From: Sphingomonadaceae bacterium
Lineage (GTDB): Bacteria; Pseudomonadota; Alphaproteobacteria; Sphingomonadales; Sphingomonadaceae
Length of the DNA: 10,962 nt
NCBI GenBank assembly: GCA_947442095.1
Contig: CANEVG010000086.1
Coordinates: 1 to 10,962 of the forward strand
Direction: 5' to 3'
The notes below the pieces were generated by a model. It was given only the letters and a program-made list of their open reading frames with translations, did no database searches and was not told where the DNA came from. Made by a program: the position numbers and the translations under genes. This document shows, piece by piece, positions 1 through 6,370 of the stretch. Positions within the stretch are counted from its first letter, which is position 1; the number at the start of each line of letters is the position of its first letter.

Positions 1-1
1 C

Positions 2-658
2 CGCAGCACCGGGCTCTATGCGATATCGACCGACGCACATGGCGAGCGCAGCTTCGCCTATTGGCGCGATAGCAGCGCCGCGCGGGACATGTTTGGCCTG
101 CCGGGAATGGCGGAGGCTCTGGCATGTGCCGAACGCGCCGATCTGCTCTGCTATTCGCTGATCACGTTGGCGATCCTGCCGCCCTGCGACCGCGAAAGAG
201 TTTACGGGCTTGCGCGCTCCCTCCGTGCGCGCGGCGCGCGCGTGGCGTTCGACGGCAACTACCGGGCGCGGCTGTGGAGCAGCGCCGAAGAAGCTTGCGG
301 CGCACGCGATGCGGCGATCGGCGTAGCCGATATCGGCCTGCCGACGCTTGAAGATGAGAGCCTGCTTTCGGGCGCGGACGGAGCGGACGCGGTGGCTGAC
401 CACTGGGCGGGGCTGGGCTGCGCAGAGACGATCGTCAAGCTGGGGCCGCTAGGGTGCCGTCTGCCCGATGGCGCAATTCTGCCGCCGGCCGAGGTCCTAA
501 GCCCGATCGATACCAGCGGCGCAGGCGATGCCTTCAACGGCGGCTATCTGGCCGCGCGGCTGCGCGGCGCGAGCACAGAGGATGCCGCAAGTGCCGGGCA
601 CGCTCTGGCGGGCTGGTGCGTGATGCGCAGCGGGGCAATCCCGCCTGCCGATACCTGA
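2..658 (+). CDS. kdgK: 2-keto-3-deoxygluconate kinase, PfkB family (5' truncated by window edge)
   Basis: This would phosphorylate 2-keto-3-deoxy-D-gluconate with ATP to KDPG in the cytoplasm, feeding the Entner-Doudoroff aldolase step. The reading frame is open back to base 2, so the gene starts before the window. The first visible residues (TGLYAISTDAHGERSFAYWR, bases 11-70) match the substrate-binding segment of bacterial KDG kinases, in which 'GLYxIxTDexGERxFxYWR' is characteristic. The PfkB signature DTSGAGDAFNGGYLAA lies at about bases 510-557 and contains the catalytic Asp of the GAGD motif. The C-terminus is natural, with a TGA at 656-658. It converges on the transporter remnant at 703-900. 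KDG kinase points to uronate or ketogluconate catabolism rather than to glucan breakdown, so it may belong to an older neighbouring operon. Other PfkB sugar kinases are possible, but the YWR segment favours KdgK. Confidence 0.88.
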   Translation, partial: RSTGLYAISTDAHGERSFAYWRDSSAARDMFGLPGMAEALACAERADLLCYSLITLAILPPCDRERVYGLARSLRARGARVAFDGNYRARLWSSAEEACGARDAAIGVADIGLPTLEDESLLSGADGADAVADHWAGLGCAETIVKLGPLGCRLPDGAILPPAEVLSPIDTSGAGDAFNGGYLAARLRGASTEDAASAGHALAGWCVMRSGAIPPADT

Positions 659-702
659 ACCAAACAGAAGCTTGCGTCTGAGCAGGTAATCGCCGGCACA
701 CC

Positions 703-900
703 CTACTGCGTGGTAACGCCCTCTCGTCCCCGTAGCATGGCCCAGAGCACCAGCGCCCCGATGACATCGAGCGCGCCCAAGGCTGCGAACAGCGGGCTGT
801 AGCCATAGAGGTCGGCACTCTTGCCGATCAGCAGCTTGAACAGCATCCCGCCGCTCCATGCCACCGTTCCCGCCATGCCGCTTACCGTGCCTGTCCGTCG
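703..900 (-). pseudogene. C-terminal remnant of an MFS transporter (hexuronate/ACS-family type)
   Basis: The minus strand reads 65 codons then TAG at 705-703. The translation includes GTVSGMAGTVAWSGGMLFKL, then a segment ending LYGYSPLFAALGALDVIGAL, and the tail VLWAMLRGREGVTTQ. This matches the last two transmembrane helices of ExuT-like major facilitator permeases, in which 'G(T)VSGMAG..GGML' and 'GY.PLF' with a final hydrophobic helix are usual. There is no start codon and no room for the other ten helices: an in-frame TGA (903-901) precedes it and the GH5 stop codon is 16 bases away. It is therefore a dead 3' end, left when upstream sequence was deleted or replaced. Hexuronate transporters often accompany KDG kinase genes, which fits the adjacent kdgK. 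The family call is from pattern memory; the decay itself is visible directly. Confidence 0.78.
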
Positions 901-915
901 TCACCACATCCTGCA

Positions 916-3057
916 TTAGGGGGCGACGCCTGTAAGCACATAGACGCGCCCGATCTCGATGGTCTGTTGCGCGCCCGCCAGCTGCAAGGTGACCGCGGCC
1001 TGGCCTTTGGCGATATCCATTTTGGCCTGCGTCTTGATCTGGACCAGTTTCCAATTGGGCCCGATCAAGATCGTGTTCTGGCCAAACCCGGGATAGGGTG
1101 CCGCATTCTGCTGCACGCGCACGGTTATCCGGCCCAGCCCATCGGGCGTTTCTGCCTTGATCGTGCGGGCGAGCACGGCGACGATCATGATATCGCCCTC
1201 CGCGATCGCTTCGGAGATCGGGACATTGGCCCCCGCATCAAACGGATTGGCACCCGCAGCAGGCACGGTCAGGCGAGTCGCGTTGTCACCAGGCATGCCT
1301 TTGGCCGCCACCGAGTCGTGGCCCAGCCCCGTGCCGTAAAACTGCCAGCCGGTGCCGGCAGGGTCGTTGATCAGCGTGCCCTTGCCTTCCAGCTGCGGCA
1401 GCATTACCGGCGTGCCAACCGCCGTTGCGCCGCCTTTGGCGATGATGCTGGCGGCCCCTTCGATCACGATGGTCTGGCCTATTTCGATGACCTGCTTGGC
1501 GCCCGAAAGCTGAAACCCGACAATCGCTTCACCCGCGCCGATCGCCCGATCGGAGAGCGCGGTCACCTCATAGAGCTGCCAGTCGCTGCCAATTGTTAAA
1601 CGGGTATCACCAAAGCCGGAATACGGCGCTGTGTTCTGCTGGAAGCGCACGCCAATCACGCCGCACCCATCGTCGGACTGTGCGTTCACTGTGCGCGCAT
1701 AGAACGCCACGGTAATCCGTTGGCCGGGCTTGATGGCGGCAGTGATCGGAGCATTTGCACCGATCTCGTAAAGCGTTGCGCCCTTCTTGGGGACTCTGAT
1801 CTGCAATGCGCCGCCTCCCGGTGCTGCCGAGCCCTTGATCGGCTTGCTCCCGGCATCGGGCCCAAAGACCGGCCAGTCGAGCAGCGTGGGATCGTTGATA
1901 AGCGTGCCGGGCAGCGCATCATCAAGCACTTGGAGTTCGGCAGTGGGCTGTTTGACTTGAGCAGATGCGGTGGCAACAGGTGCAAGGGCAAGCCTTGCTG
2001 CAAGCGGGAGTGTTTTCAGCACTCCGGTTCCGGCTCCTTCGGGTTCGGCCAATCCCATCGCTGCGCGCATGCCCGGGAGCCATTTGTGCTGCGCGCTGTT
2101 ATATAGCGGAAAAGTGTTGGTATAAGCCCAAGCGCAGCTCGCGATACCTGCCGCATCGAACGCGGCGCGTACAGTCGCCTGATACAAGACGCGCTGCGCA
2201 AGCGGGACGGTCGAGTGCGCACCAAACTCGCCCATGAACGGGGTCTTGCTCGTGCGCGCGATATAAGCACGTACCTTCTCGACATCGCCCGCGAGCGTTG
2301 CCCGATCGGCTTCGCTGCCAAAGGTGCGCCCCAGCGGCGGCACGGGATCGGCCCAGGTCGCGCCCTGATGCGTGAAGGCAAATGGATCGTAATAGTGGAA
2401 CGTCGGTATCAGGTTGGCGTCCGATGGAAGCGCCAGTGTCGCCAGCGAATTGATCCCGCTCCAGAATTCGCCGCCGATCACCACGGGGCGATCCGGATTG
2501 GTTTCACGGATAGCTGCCAGCGCGGGGCTCAGCGTCTCGATAAGGTTGGCGTTGGTCAGTTTATCATGCGGCTCGTTCTCGATTTCGAACCACAGATGCG
2601 CATTGTCCTGATCGGCAAACGCAGCGCCAATCTGCTTCCATATACCTGCCAGCCGCGCCTGGTTCGCGCCGGGGTCCTTGAACAGATCTTCGAAGTTGTG
2701 GTCGTTCAGAATGACATTCAGTCCGGCTGCACGGGCGAGCCCGACGACATGCTTCGTCCGCGCCAGAAAAGCTGGATCGATGGTGTAGGGCGCTGTCTTG
2801 TCGGCGTGCGCCGACCACCGTACCGGCAGCCTCATCGTGTCGAAGCCCGCCTTGGCGATGATCTTGAAATCGTCATCGGCAATCTTGCGTCCCCAGTCAC
2901 CCTCATTCGGCGCTTCAAGGTGATTACCCATGTTGATGCAATGGCCAACCGGCAAGCTATCTGTCGCTGCTTGGGTCGTTGGCGCCACGGTCAGCAGCGC
3001 GAACCCCGGTAGCGCTTGTTGCAGTCGGCGCCAAAATTTTGACCTATTCCTAGTCAT
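916..3057 (-). CDS. Secreted GH5 glycoside hydrolase (endoglucanase-like) with two tandem C-terminal repeat domains
   Basis: Likely a periplasmic or extracellular endo-beta-glucanase. The 713-residue form starts at the ATG 3057-3055, which has GGGAG six bases upstream; a longer in-frame start at 3108 has no such site and overlaps the operator. Residues 1-30 form a signal peptide (basic start, hydrophobic GFALLTVAP, cleavage near TQA). The GH5 barrel covers about 35-335: RLPVRW (76-81), NDHNFED (118-124), the acid/base Glu162 in IENEPHDKL, HYYDP (221-225) and the nucleophile Glu277 in FMGEFGAH. Residues 336-376 form a linker that itself resembles a signal peptide. Two related repeats of about 150 residues follow (about 378-545 and 555-713), each with a 'GTLINDP' opening, an 'RT..A...DG.G' strand, 'VR.QQN.APY.GFG' and a final 'IEIG'. 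They look like galactose-binding-like carbohydrate-binding domains, although their family is not certain. An operator lies 38 bases upstream. The exact substrate (cellulose, lichenan, xyloglucan or mannan) cannot be read from sequence alone. Confidence 0.88.
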   Translation of the reverse strand: MTRNRSKFWRRLQQALPGFALLTVAPTTQAATDSLPVGHCINMGNHLEAPNEGDWGRKIADDDFKIIAKAGFDTMRLPVRWSAHADKTAPYTIDPAFLARTKHVVGLARAAGLNVILNDHNFEDLFKDPGANQARLAGIWKQIGAAFADQDNAHLWFEIENEPHDKLTNANLIETLSPALAAIRETNPDRPVVIGGEFWSGINSLATLALPSDANLIPTFHYYDPFAFTHQGATWADPVPPLGRTFGSEADRATLAGDVEKVRAYIARTSKTPFMGEFGAHSTVPLAQRVLYQATVRAAFDAAGIASCAWAYTNTFPLYNSAQHKWLPGMRAAMGLAEPEGAGTGVLKTLPLAARLALAPVATASAQVKQPTAELQVLDDALPGTLINDPTLLDWPVFGPDAGSKPIKGSAAPGGGALQIRVPKKGATLYEIGANAPITAAIKPGQRITVAFYARTVNAQSDDGCGVIGVRFQQNTAPYSGFGDTRLTIGSDWQLYEVTALSDRAIGAGEAIVGFQLSGAKQVIEIGQTIVIEGAASIIAKGGATAVGTPVMLPQLEGKGTLINDPAGTGWQFYGTGLGHDSVAAKGMPGDNATRLTVPAAGANPFDAGANVPISEAIAEGDIMIVAVLARTIKAETPDGLGRITVRVQQNAAPYPGFGQNTILIGPNWKLVQIKTQAKMDIAKGQAAVTLQLAGAQQTIEIGRVYVLTGVAP

Positions 3058-3063
3058 CGCTTT

Positions 3064-3068
3064 CTCCC
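3064..3068 (-). promoter_or_regulatory. Ribosome binding site deciding the GH5 start
   Basis: GGGAG on the minus strand sits six bases before ATG 3057-3055. It selects this start over an in-frame ATG at 3108, which would put the operator palindrome inside coding sequence and place a polar 17-residue extension in front of the signal peptide. Confidence 0.7.
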
Positions 3069-3094
3069 AATTCTTGTGTTCGGAGCACATTTCC

Positions 3095-3106
3095 GGTAGC
3101 GCTAAC
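3095..3106. promoter_or_regulatory. LacI-family operator upstream of GH5
   Basis: GGTAGCGCTAAC, with the perfect palindromic core TAGCGCTA at 3097-3104 and a central CG, as expected for LacI-family proteins whose hinge helix inserts at a central CpG. The 15 bases 3095-3109 are identical to 3415-3429. It lies 38 bases before the GH5 start and just downstream of a candidate promoter on the minus strand, a position suited to repression. The cognate protein is probably the LacI regulator at 6371-7420. Confidence 0.85.
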
Positions 3107-3109
3107 ATT

Positions 3110-3414
3110 GGCCAGTTTGGGAGCGCGTTTTCGCCAAGTCAACTGCATGGATGCAATGCTGTGAAGCCTTTTTGTCACCGTTCGATCTATCGATCACGCA
3201 GTTTGACGACCTTGGGCCCGAGGCTTTGCGGCGACAACAAGCGTCTTTTTACCCCAGAACGAGGCAAGGCTTTGCAAAACTGGCAACTGTGCCTCGAACC
3301 GGCAACACAATGTCGGCTAAGCAAAGCTGTTGCTGCGTATGTCCGGCATGCTGTTCGGCTCTGCTTATGAAAGTGACGCCGCAATCGTCGCTTCGTCATT
3401 ACAGTTCATTTTTA
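3110..3414. other. Divergent intergenic spacer between two operator copies
   Basis: About 305 bases between the two operators, clearly richer in A+T than the flanking genes. The short open frames on both strands (for example 3151-3462 plus and 3187-3399 minus) are Cys/Arg-rich, lack recognisable domains and run through the promoter elements, so I do not call them genes. No tRNA, terminator or mobile element is visible. The stretch presumably holds the symporter promoter, for which I could not identify convincing -35/-10 boxes. Confidence 0.5.
3114..3142 (-). promoter_or_regulatory. Candidate promoter for GH5
   Basis: On the minus strand TTGACT (3142-3137) is a good -35 match, followed after 17 bases by CAAACT (3119-3114), a weak -10. 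The predicted start of transcription, near 3107, falls at the edge of the operator 3106-3095. Only the -35 element is strong, and sphingomonad promoters are loosely defined. Confidence 0.35.
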
Positions 3415-3426
3415 GGTAGCGCTAAC
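3415..3426. promoter_or_regulatory. LacI-family operator upstream of the sugar symporter
   Basis: GGTAGCGCTAAC, core TAGCGCTA at 3417-3424, identical with the site at 3095 and continuing as the same 15 bases to 3429. It lies 66 bases before the symporter start. A partial -10-like TAACAT (3423-3428) overlaps its right half, which would allow direct repression. Assignment to the local LacI regulator is inference from the shared motif. Confidence 0.85.
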
Positions 3427-3492
3427 ATTTTTGCTTGCCACATATTGGCGAGCGCCGCATAACCTTCAAAAATCAAGGGGAGGGCAGTTTCA

Positions 3493-4899
3493 GTGGCGGG
3501 AAATGGCAGCGAGCAGATCAATCTGCGACTTATCAGCGCGATCGTTCTAGTCGCAACAATCGGCGGCTTCATGTTTGGCTATGACTCGGGTGCGATCAAC
3601 GGAACGCAGGAGGGTCTGAAGACGACGTTTGGACTTGACGAGGCCGGACTTGGCCTGACCGTAAGCGCGCTATTGCCGGGCTGTGCGGTGGGGGCCTTCA
3701 TGGCCGGCCGTCTCGCCGACATTATGGGGCGCCGCAATGTGATGTTGCTGGCGGCGTTGCTTTTCCTGGTCAGTGCGCTGGCTTCGGGTGCAGCCGGATC
3801 TGCGTTAATGCTCGCATTTGCGCGATTTGTTGCCGGTGTGGCTGTCGGTGCCGCCAGCGTTTTGTCGCCGGCGTATATAAGCGAAGTGACGCCGGCGCAT
3901 ATCCGCGGGCGGCTGTCGAGCCTGCAGCAGATCATGATCATCGCTGGATTGACAGGCGCCTTTCTCACAAACTTTTATTTGGCGCGCGCAGCGGGATCCT
4001 CGCTTGGCGTGTTCTGGATGGGGTATCCGGCGTGGCGGTGGATGTTCTGGCTTCAGGCAATTCCAGCAATCCTGTTCTTCGTGACGTTGTTGTTCATTCC
4101 TGAGAGCCCGCGCTATCTCGTCGCCAAGGGACGCTTTGCCGAGGCCGAAGCTGTGCTGGCACGCTTGTTTGGTGCTAGCGCCGCATCGACCAAGGTTGGT
4201 GAGATCCGTGCCTCGTTGCTCACGGACCATCAACCGAAGCTTTCAGATCTAAACGATCCGGCGACCGGTAAATGGCGTAAGATTGTCTGGGTTGGCATCG
4301 GTCTGGCGACGTTTCAGCAACTCGTCGGCATCAATGTCGTCTTCTACTACGGCGCTGTACTTTGGCAGGCGGTTGGCTTCAGCGAATCCGATGCGCTAAA
4401 GATCAATGTACTCAACGGAGCGCTGTCGCTCGTCGCCTGCCTGATTGCTATCCTGCTGATCGATCGCATCGGCCGCAAGCCACTGCTGCTCATCGGCTCG
4501 TGCGGCATGGCGGTGGCGCTGACTGTACTATCGTTCTGCTTTGCCAGCGGCACTTTCGTCGACGGCCAACTGACTTTGGGCGACAACATTGGCAAGATCG
4601 CGCTGGGATCGGCCGTTTTCTACGCAGCACTGTTCAATTTCAGTTGGGGGCCGGTGATGTGGGTTATGCTCGGCGAAATGTTTCCCAACCAGATACGCGG
4701 CTCGGGGCTAGCAGTCGCGGGCGCGGCGCAATGGAGCGCAAACTTCGCGATCAGCGCTAGCTTCCCGTGGCTGCTGAGCAGCATTGGATTGCCGATTACC
4801 TACGGCTTTTACGCAGCATTCGCGTTCCTATCGATCATTTTCGTTTTGCGCTTTGTCCATGAAACGCGTGGCACCGAACTTGAGGATATGGTCGGCTGA
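3493..4899 (+). CDS. MFS sugar porter (sugar:H+ symporter)
   Basis: Inner-membrane importer of a monosaccharide, probably glucose or a related hexose/pentose released by the hydrolases. The 468-residue protein has the twelve-helix layout and sugar porter signatures: FGYDSGAINGT in helix 1 (Asp31 is the likely proton-coupling Asp, as in XylE), GRLADIMGRR (72-81), the Arg-rich end of helix 4, PESPRYLV (203-210), QQLVGINVVFYYG (275-287), DRIGRK (324-329), GPVMWVMLGEMFPNQIRG (386-403) and the degenerate terminal motif HETRG (456-460). I choose the GTG at 3493 because GGGGAGGG (3477-3484) lies eight bases before it and because it gives the usual short N-terminus. The operator at 3415-3426 puts it under the same control as the divergent GH5. 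The antiporter follows after 73 bases and may be cotranscribed. Substrate is not determinable from sequence. Confidence 0.93.
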   Translation: MAGNGSEQINLRLISAIVLVATIGGFMFGYDSGAINGTQEGLKTTFGLDEAGLGLTVSALLPGCAVGAFMAGRLADIMGRRNVMLLAALLFLVSALASGAAGSALMLAFARFVAGVAVGAASVLSPAYISEVTPAHIRGRLSSLQQIMIIAGLTGAFLTNFYLARAAGSSLGVFWMGYPAWRWMFWLQAIPAILFFVTLLFIPESPRYLVAKGRFAEAEAVLARLFGASAASTKVGEIRASLLTDHQPKLSDLNDPATGKWRKIVWVGIGLATFQQLVGINVVFYYGAVLWQAVGFSESDALKINVLNGALSLVACLIAILLIDRIGRKPLLLIGSCGMAVALTVLSFCFASGTFVDGQLTLGDNIGKIALGSAVFYAALFNFSWGPVMWVMLGEMFPNQIRGSGLAVAGAAQWSANFAISASFPWLLSSIGLPITYGFYAAFAFLSIIFVLRFVHETRGTELEDMVG

Positions 4900-4922
4900 T
4901 TTTATCAAAGCGTTTATAGAAT

Positions 4923-4962
4923 AAACTGCACCCCCTGACGGCAACTTCGGGACGTGCAGTTT
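4923..4962 (+). repeat. Inverted repeat between symporter and antiporter genes
   Basis: AAACTGCA (4923-4930) and TGCAGTTT (4955-4962) are perfect reverse complements. C4931 can pair with G4954, and CCC 4932-4934 with GGG 4949-4951 after a two-base bulge. The hairpin ends one base before the antiporter ribosome binding site GAAAGG (4963-4968). There is no T-run after it, so it is not a typical intrinsic terminator; an mRNA processing, stability or translation-control element is more plausible. Confidence 0.5.
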
Positions 4963-4972
4963 GAAAGGTCCG

Positions 4973-6175
4973 ATGTCGATCACCGAAGTTTTCCTATTGG
5001 CGATGCTGCTGATTTTTGTCATGCCGTTCGCCATCTGGCGGCTTGGCCGCACCGAATACTGCGCACCGCTGGTCGTCGTGCAGATCCTGTGCGGTATCCT
5101 GCTCGGGCCGGGCGTGCTTGGCGCTGCTTTCCCACACTATTACACCTTCGTGTTCGACAAGCCGGTAATCGCGGCGTTGAACGGCATCGCCTGGTGGGCG
5201 GTGATGCTGTTCGTCTGGGCCGCAGGTGTCGAACTCGACCTAGGCGCGGCGTGGCAGCGTCGTCGTGAGACCGGCGTCACCGCTGGGCTGGCACTGGGCA
5301 TGCCGCTCTTGTTCGGTGGCGCGGCGGCGCTGCTGCTGCTGCGCTTAAGCAGCGGCTGGATGGGTGACAAGGCCGCGCCATGGCAATTCGTCGTCGGCAT
5401 CGGCATGGCGTGCGCGGTGACGGCGCTGCCGATTCTGGTGCTACTTATGGAAAAGCTCGACATCCTGCGCCAGCCGCTGGGTCAACGCATCCTGCGCTAT
5501 GCCAGCCTCGACGACATAGCCATCTGGGGCGTGCTCGCGGCTATTCTTGTCGATTGGGAACGCATGGGGCGCCAGGCCGCGTTTCTGGCGCTGTTCGGTG
5601 TTCTCGGCTTCGGGCTGCGCCGGCTGCTGTCGCGGCTTGCAGAAAACGACCGCTGGTTCATCGCGCTGATCTGGCTGATCGGCTGCGGCTTTGCCGCTGA
5701 CTGGGCCGGCCTGCATTTCATGGTCGGGGCGTTCCTGTCAGGCGCGGTTATCGAAGCACGTTGGTTCGATCAGGCGCGCATGGACCGCTTCCGCGAAACC
5801 GTGTTGCTGGCGCTGATGCCGGTGTTCTTCCTTAGCACCGGGTTGCGGACAAACTGGGATGCCGGCGGGGCGGCGGTGTTTGGCGCTGCGGCATTGCTGC
5901 TGGCGGTATCGGTGGCAGGAAAGCTCGCCGGCGTTCACCTCGCCGGCCGCATCCTTGGCTGGCAAACGGGCGAGGCGTCGCTGGTCGGCTGGCTGTTGCA
6001 GACCAAGGCGCTGATCATGATTATTTTCGTCAACATCCTGCTCGACAAGCACGTTATCACTGCCGAAACCTTCACCGCGCTGCTGCTGATGGCGGTGGGC
6101 AGCACGATGCTGACGACGCCGATGGTGGCGCCGATGCTCAAACGCCATACCGGTTTGCGCGATAAATCAGGCTAG
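4973..6175 (+). CDS. CPA2-type monovalent cation:proton antiporter (KefB/Na+-H+ exchanger family)
   Basis: Integral inner-membrane exchanger of Na+ or K+ against protons. The 400-residue form starts at ATG 4973, with GAAAGG (4963-4968) just upstream; a TTG at 4961 would add four residues but would bury the ribosome site. Some twelve hydrophobic segments are visible. Family marks are VQILCGILLGPGVLG (36-50), the extended loop FVWAAGVELDL (80-90), TALPILVLLMEKLDIL (150-165) and the paired acidic residues Asp180-Asp181 in YASLDDIAIWG, which form the ion-binding site in CPA2 exchangers, followed by FMVGAFLSGAVIE. The C-terminus ends soon after the last helix, so the cytoplasmic TrkA-N/RCK domain of full KefB/KefC is absent. 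It lies in the same direction between the symporter and the regulator. Its role in the locus is unclear; it might relieve the ion or proton load of H+-coupled sugar import. Confidence 0.85.
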   Translation: MSITEVFLLAMLLIFVMPFAIWRLGRTEYCAPLVVVQILCGILLGPGVLGAAFPHYYTFVFDKPVIAALNGIAWWAVMLFVWAAGVELDLGAAWQRRRETGVTAGLALGMPLLFGGAAALLLLRLSSGWMGDKAAPWQFVVGIGMACAVTALPILVLLMEKLDILRQPLGQRILRYASLDDIAIWGVLAAILVDWERMGRQAAFLALFGVLGFGLRRLLSRLAENDRWFIALIWLIGCGFAADWAGLHFMVGAFLSGAVIEARWFDQARMDRFRETVLLALMPVFFLSTGLRTNWDAGGAAVFGAAALLLAVSVAGKLAGVHLAGRILGWQTGEASLVGWLLQTKALIMIIFVNILLDKHVITAETFTALLLMAVGSTMLTTPMVAPMLKRHTGLRDKSG

Positions 6176-6213
6176 AAATATCTGGCAGGTTTACGGTTTT
6201 CTGCGCAAAGACA

Positions 6214-6241
6214 TTGCAAAATCCACCGATAGCGCTACCAT
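6214..6241 (+). promoter_or_regulatory. Candidate promoter for the lacI-family gene
   Basis: TTGCAA (6214-6219) as -35 and TACCAT (6236-6241) as -10 with a 16-base spacer. The operator at 6228-6239 covers the spacer and half of the -10, which would give tight autorepression. Box matches are moderate (four of six each). Confidence 0.35.
6228..6239. promoter_or_regulatory. LacI-family operator upstream of the regulator gene (autoregulation)
   Basis: GATAGCGCTACC, core TAGCGCTA at 6230-6237. Its reverse complement GGTAGCGCTATC differs from the sites at 3095 and 3415 at a single position in the right half. It sits 131 bases before the GTG start of the regulator and 52 bases after the antiporter stop, so it is best placed to control the regulator's own promoter. 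Confidence 0.82.
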
Positions 6242-6370
6242 AACTTTTGAGCTTGCACTGTTCCGTTTTTCGGGGCGTGCTAGAAGCGATAACGAATACT
6301 CAATTTTTTTGCCGGTTTTGTGCCTCCGGTGTCTTACGTTTGAGTTTTGTCATTGACCTGGGAATTGCAA

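Noticed and set aside
497..1054. Minus-strand frame of 185 codons spanning kdgK, the MFS remnant and the GH5 end
   Set aside because: Its sequence matches nothing; a different minus-strand frame in the same stretch gives clear MFS and GH5 translations.
2215..3012. Plus-strand open frame of 265 codons opposite the GH5 catalytic domain
   Set aside because: Antisense of the GH5 barrel, which carries all expected catalytic motifs on the minus strand; no family resemblance.
3151..3462. Possible small gene in the divergent spacer
   Set aside because: Cys-rich, low-information translation that runs across the operator at 3415-3426 and the upstream region of the symporter, with no ribosome site.
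4900..4972. Intrinsic terminator between symporter and antiporter
   Set aside because: The inverted repeat there is followed by GAAAGG, the ribosome site, and not by a T-run, so termination is not supported.
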